A stretch of 13,635 bases of DNA from JBBRMY01 sp038230595 (GTDB lineage: Bacteria; Bacteroidota; Ignavibacteria; Tepidaquicellales; Tepidaquicellaceae): contig JBBRMY010000064.1 in assembly GCA_038230595.1 (NCBI GenBank), positions 1-13,635 on the forward strand, in the 5' to 3' direction. Both the position numbers and the translations under genes were made by a program. The notes below the pieces were generated by a model. It had not been told where the DNA came from and did no database searches. It saw only the letters and a list, made by a program, of their open reading frames with translations. Of this stretch, positions 12,727-13,635 are shown piece by piece; the first letter of the stretch is position 1; each line of letters starts with the position of its first letter.

Positions 12727-12809
12727 TTATTTAATTAGTAACATTTTCCTGTCTGACTGTATGCTTTATTGTCAATAGTTCTAAAAGTAATTTTGTAGTA
12801 ATAAGCACA
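12727..12809 (-). pseudogene. Relic of a third T9SS sorting domain (C-terminal 27 codons)
   Basis: On the minus strand, codons from 12809 to the stop TAA at 12729-12727 read CAYYYKITFRTIDNKAYSQ followed by TGKMLLIK. This matches the last residues of the two intact sorting domains (GAYYYKITFTSDNNTFSQ, TKKMMLIK) in sequence and in stop position. Just upstream on the coding strand the frame runs into the 87-bp terminator block (12812-12898) and meets a stop at 12827-12825. The rest of the gene is therefore gone, and the join lies at about 12810. It is a decayed end of another cargo gene, more diverged than the two intact copies are from each other. Confidence 0.8.
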
Positions 12810-12811
12810 CA

Positions 12812-12898
12812 CCCCATATATATTTTACATCAATTCATATTTATAGTTTTTCAAGCAAAAAGCCCTGCCGGTGAACACCGGCAGGGCTTTAGCTTAAA
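12812..12898. repeat. 87-bp duplicated terminator block, copy 2
   Basis: This block is collinear with 10437-10523 (six mismatches). Here its far end abuts the T9SS relic and not the promoter of the 96-residue gene, which marks a recombination or duplication boundary near 12810. Confidence 0.9.
12857..12890 (-). terminator. Terminator of the right-edge T9SS cargo gene
   Basis: A perfect stem, AAAGCCCTGCCGGTG (12859-12873) with CACCGGCAGGGCTTT (12876-12890), is followed on the minus strand by a T-run. It lies about 97 nt past the stop, because a hairpin-bearing insert separates it from the gene. In the paralogous gene the distance is 27 nt. Confidence 0.85.
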
Positions 12899-12990
12899 TT
12901 TTCATTGTCCGTAAATTCGCAGAATCATGAGATCCCCGATGAGAGCATTCGGGGATAATATTGTTAAGGCTGTTAGCCTGAACAATATTA
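12899..12990. repeat. Inserted hairpin element between gene end and terminator
   Basis: About 79 bases (12899-12977) are present here, whereas only 8 separate the terminator block and gene end in the paralogous locus (10524-10531). The insert holds ATCCCCGA/TCGGGGAT (12932-12939 with 12949-12956), a type of hairpin seen in dispersed intergenic repeats. Its right part forms TAATATTGTT/AACAATATTA (12956-12965 with 12981-12990) with inner AGGC/GCCT (12967-12970 with 12976-12979). The last arm includes the stop codon of the cargo gene. Confidence 0.6.
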
Positions 12991-13635
12991 CTTTATCAGC
13001 ATCATTTTCTTTGTTTGTGAAAATGTATTATTATCTGAAGTAAAAGTTATTTTGTAATAGTAAGCTCCGGAAGCTAAATTCTTTCCGTCAAAGACTGCGC
13101 TGTAATAGCCTGCAGTTTTATTTTCATTAAGAATTGTTGCTACTTCACTTCCAAGAACATCATATAGAGTGATCTGAACTAATCCTGAAACAGGAATGTT
13201 GTAAGAAATATTTGTTGTCGGATTAAATGGATTCGGATAATTCTGATCTAATCTGAAATCTCTTAGCTCAGTTGATTGGTTTCCAATACCTGTGAATGTT
13301 CCGCTACATCCACCTGTTACATAAGATCTGTTACCTCCCTGACCTGCCCAGATAACAAGACATGAATCATTATTAACATTTCTGAAAGTCGCTTCCGGAG
13401 TACCAGCGAAATTCGTTCCGATCACTCCCGCAGGATTGATCTGTACATTTGTTCCGGGTAAACCGCCTGTAAATGGTCTGGAATAAATATTACCTCCAAT
13501 TACTCCGTTCCTTAAATTATTGTATGCAAAGAGATATGTATTTGCATTTGATCTGTAATTAGCTGCAACTGATACTCCGTATGTTGTATCAGCTGATGAG
13601 TTCACATAACCTGTTCCAAAAACCGGACTAGCAAC
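12988..13635 (-). CDS. C-terminal part of a second T9SS cargo protein, start beyond the right edge
   Basis: The minus-strand frame is open from the window edge (13635) to TAA at 12990-12988, giving 215 visible residues. The true start lies outside the window; an apparent GTG at 13605 is internal, since homology and the open frame continue past it (VASPVFGTGYV). The visible body parallels the 622-residue paralogue (DTTYGVSV, YLFA-NN, DSC-V-W, G-SYVTGGC-G-F-GIGN) with many substitutions. The last 96 residues, from STELRDF on, differ by only one (VQITL against VKITL). This end is a type A T9SS sorting domain with NYPNPFNPTT and a KKMMLIK tail. It is likely secreted and surface-attached; the substrate is unknown. 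Confidence 0.85.
   Translation of the reverse strand, partial: VASPVFGTGYVNSSADTTYGVSVAANYRSNANTYLFAYNNLRNGVIGGNIYSRPFTGGLPGTNVQINPAGVIGTNFAGTPEATFRNVNNDSCLVIWAGQGGNRSYVTGGCSGTFTGIGNQSTELRDFRLDQNYPNPFNPTTNISYNIPVSGLVQITLYDVLGSEVATILNENKTAGYYSAVFDGKNLASGAYYYKITFTSDNNTFSQTKKMMLIK

Noticed and set aside
12988..13605. Complete 205-residue gene starting at GTG 13605
   Set aside because: The frame stays open to the window edge and homology with the paralogue continues upstream, so the start lies outside the window.

Overview
The window is AT-rich and looks chromosomal. It most likely comes from a member of the Bacteroidota/Chlorobiota/Ignavibacteriota assemblage. The main evidence is two large secreted proteins with a C-terminal type IX secretion (Por) sorting domain of the 'NYPNPFNPTT' kind, which is typical of Ignavibacteria-like genomes. 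Most genes lack a clear Shine-Dalgarno sequence, and short dispersed hairpin repeats are common between genes, which fits. The assignment to this group is an inference from these features only.

Layout. (1) 1-826: the 5' end of an unidentified minus-strand gene with a good GGAGG ribosome site at 79-83. It is preceded by a GC-richer, strongly self-complementary stretch (about 84-220) that could be a structured leader RNA. A cluster of dispersed hairpin and tandem repeats follows (431-773). (2) 827-5390: six tightly packed plus-strand genes, probably one operon: thymidine phosphorylase (deoA), a membrane-anchored SNase-type nuclease starting with GTG 1 nt after the deoA stop, two paralogous lipoproteins, a beta-barrel outer-membrane protein, and an exported M23 (LytM) peptidase. 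(3) 5391-5554: a nested inverted-repeat element. (4) 5555-8380: guaB (IMP dehydrogenase), a DinB-fold protein and a Bax-inhibitor-1/YetJ-type membrane protein. (5) 8403-10029: three consecutive exported, thiol-rich genes: a small HCCC/CC/PP protein, a protein with a regularly spaced 12-cysteine array plus two YHS modules, and a periplasmic HMA-domain protein. Together they look like an envelope heavy-metal (perhaps copper) handling set. (6) 10055-10086: a bidirectional terminator, after which the strand flips. (7) 10105-13635 (minus): a 96-residue exported protein that is a free-standing copy of the N-terminal module of the next gene; a 622-residue T9SS cargo protein; a 27-codon remnant of a third sorting domain; and the C-terminal 215 residues of a second T9SS cargo gene that runs off the right edge.

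The nuclease and thymidine phosphorylase would fit scavenging of extracellular DNA (nuclease outside, nucleoside phosphorolysis inside), with IMP dehydrogenase serving purine synthesis nearby. The lipoprotein, barrel and peptidase genes add an envelope theme. The T9SS region shows recent duplication or gene conversion. Sorting domains and an 87-bp terminator block are nearly identical between the two cargo genes, while the protein bodies have diverged. The most interesting parts are the thiol-rich cassette, the modular T9SS locus with its orphan N-terminal module and relic, and the unexplained structured leader at the left edge.
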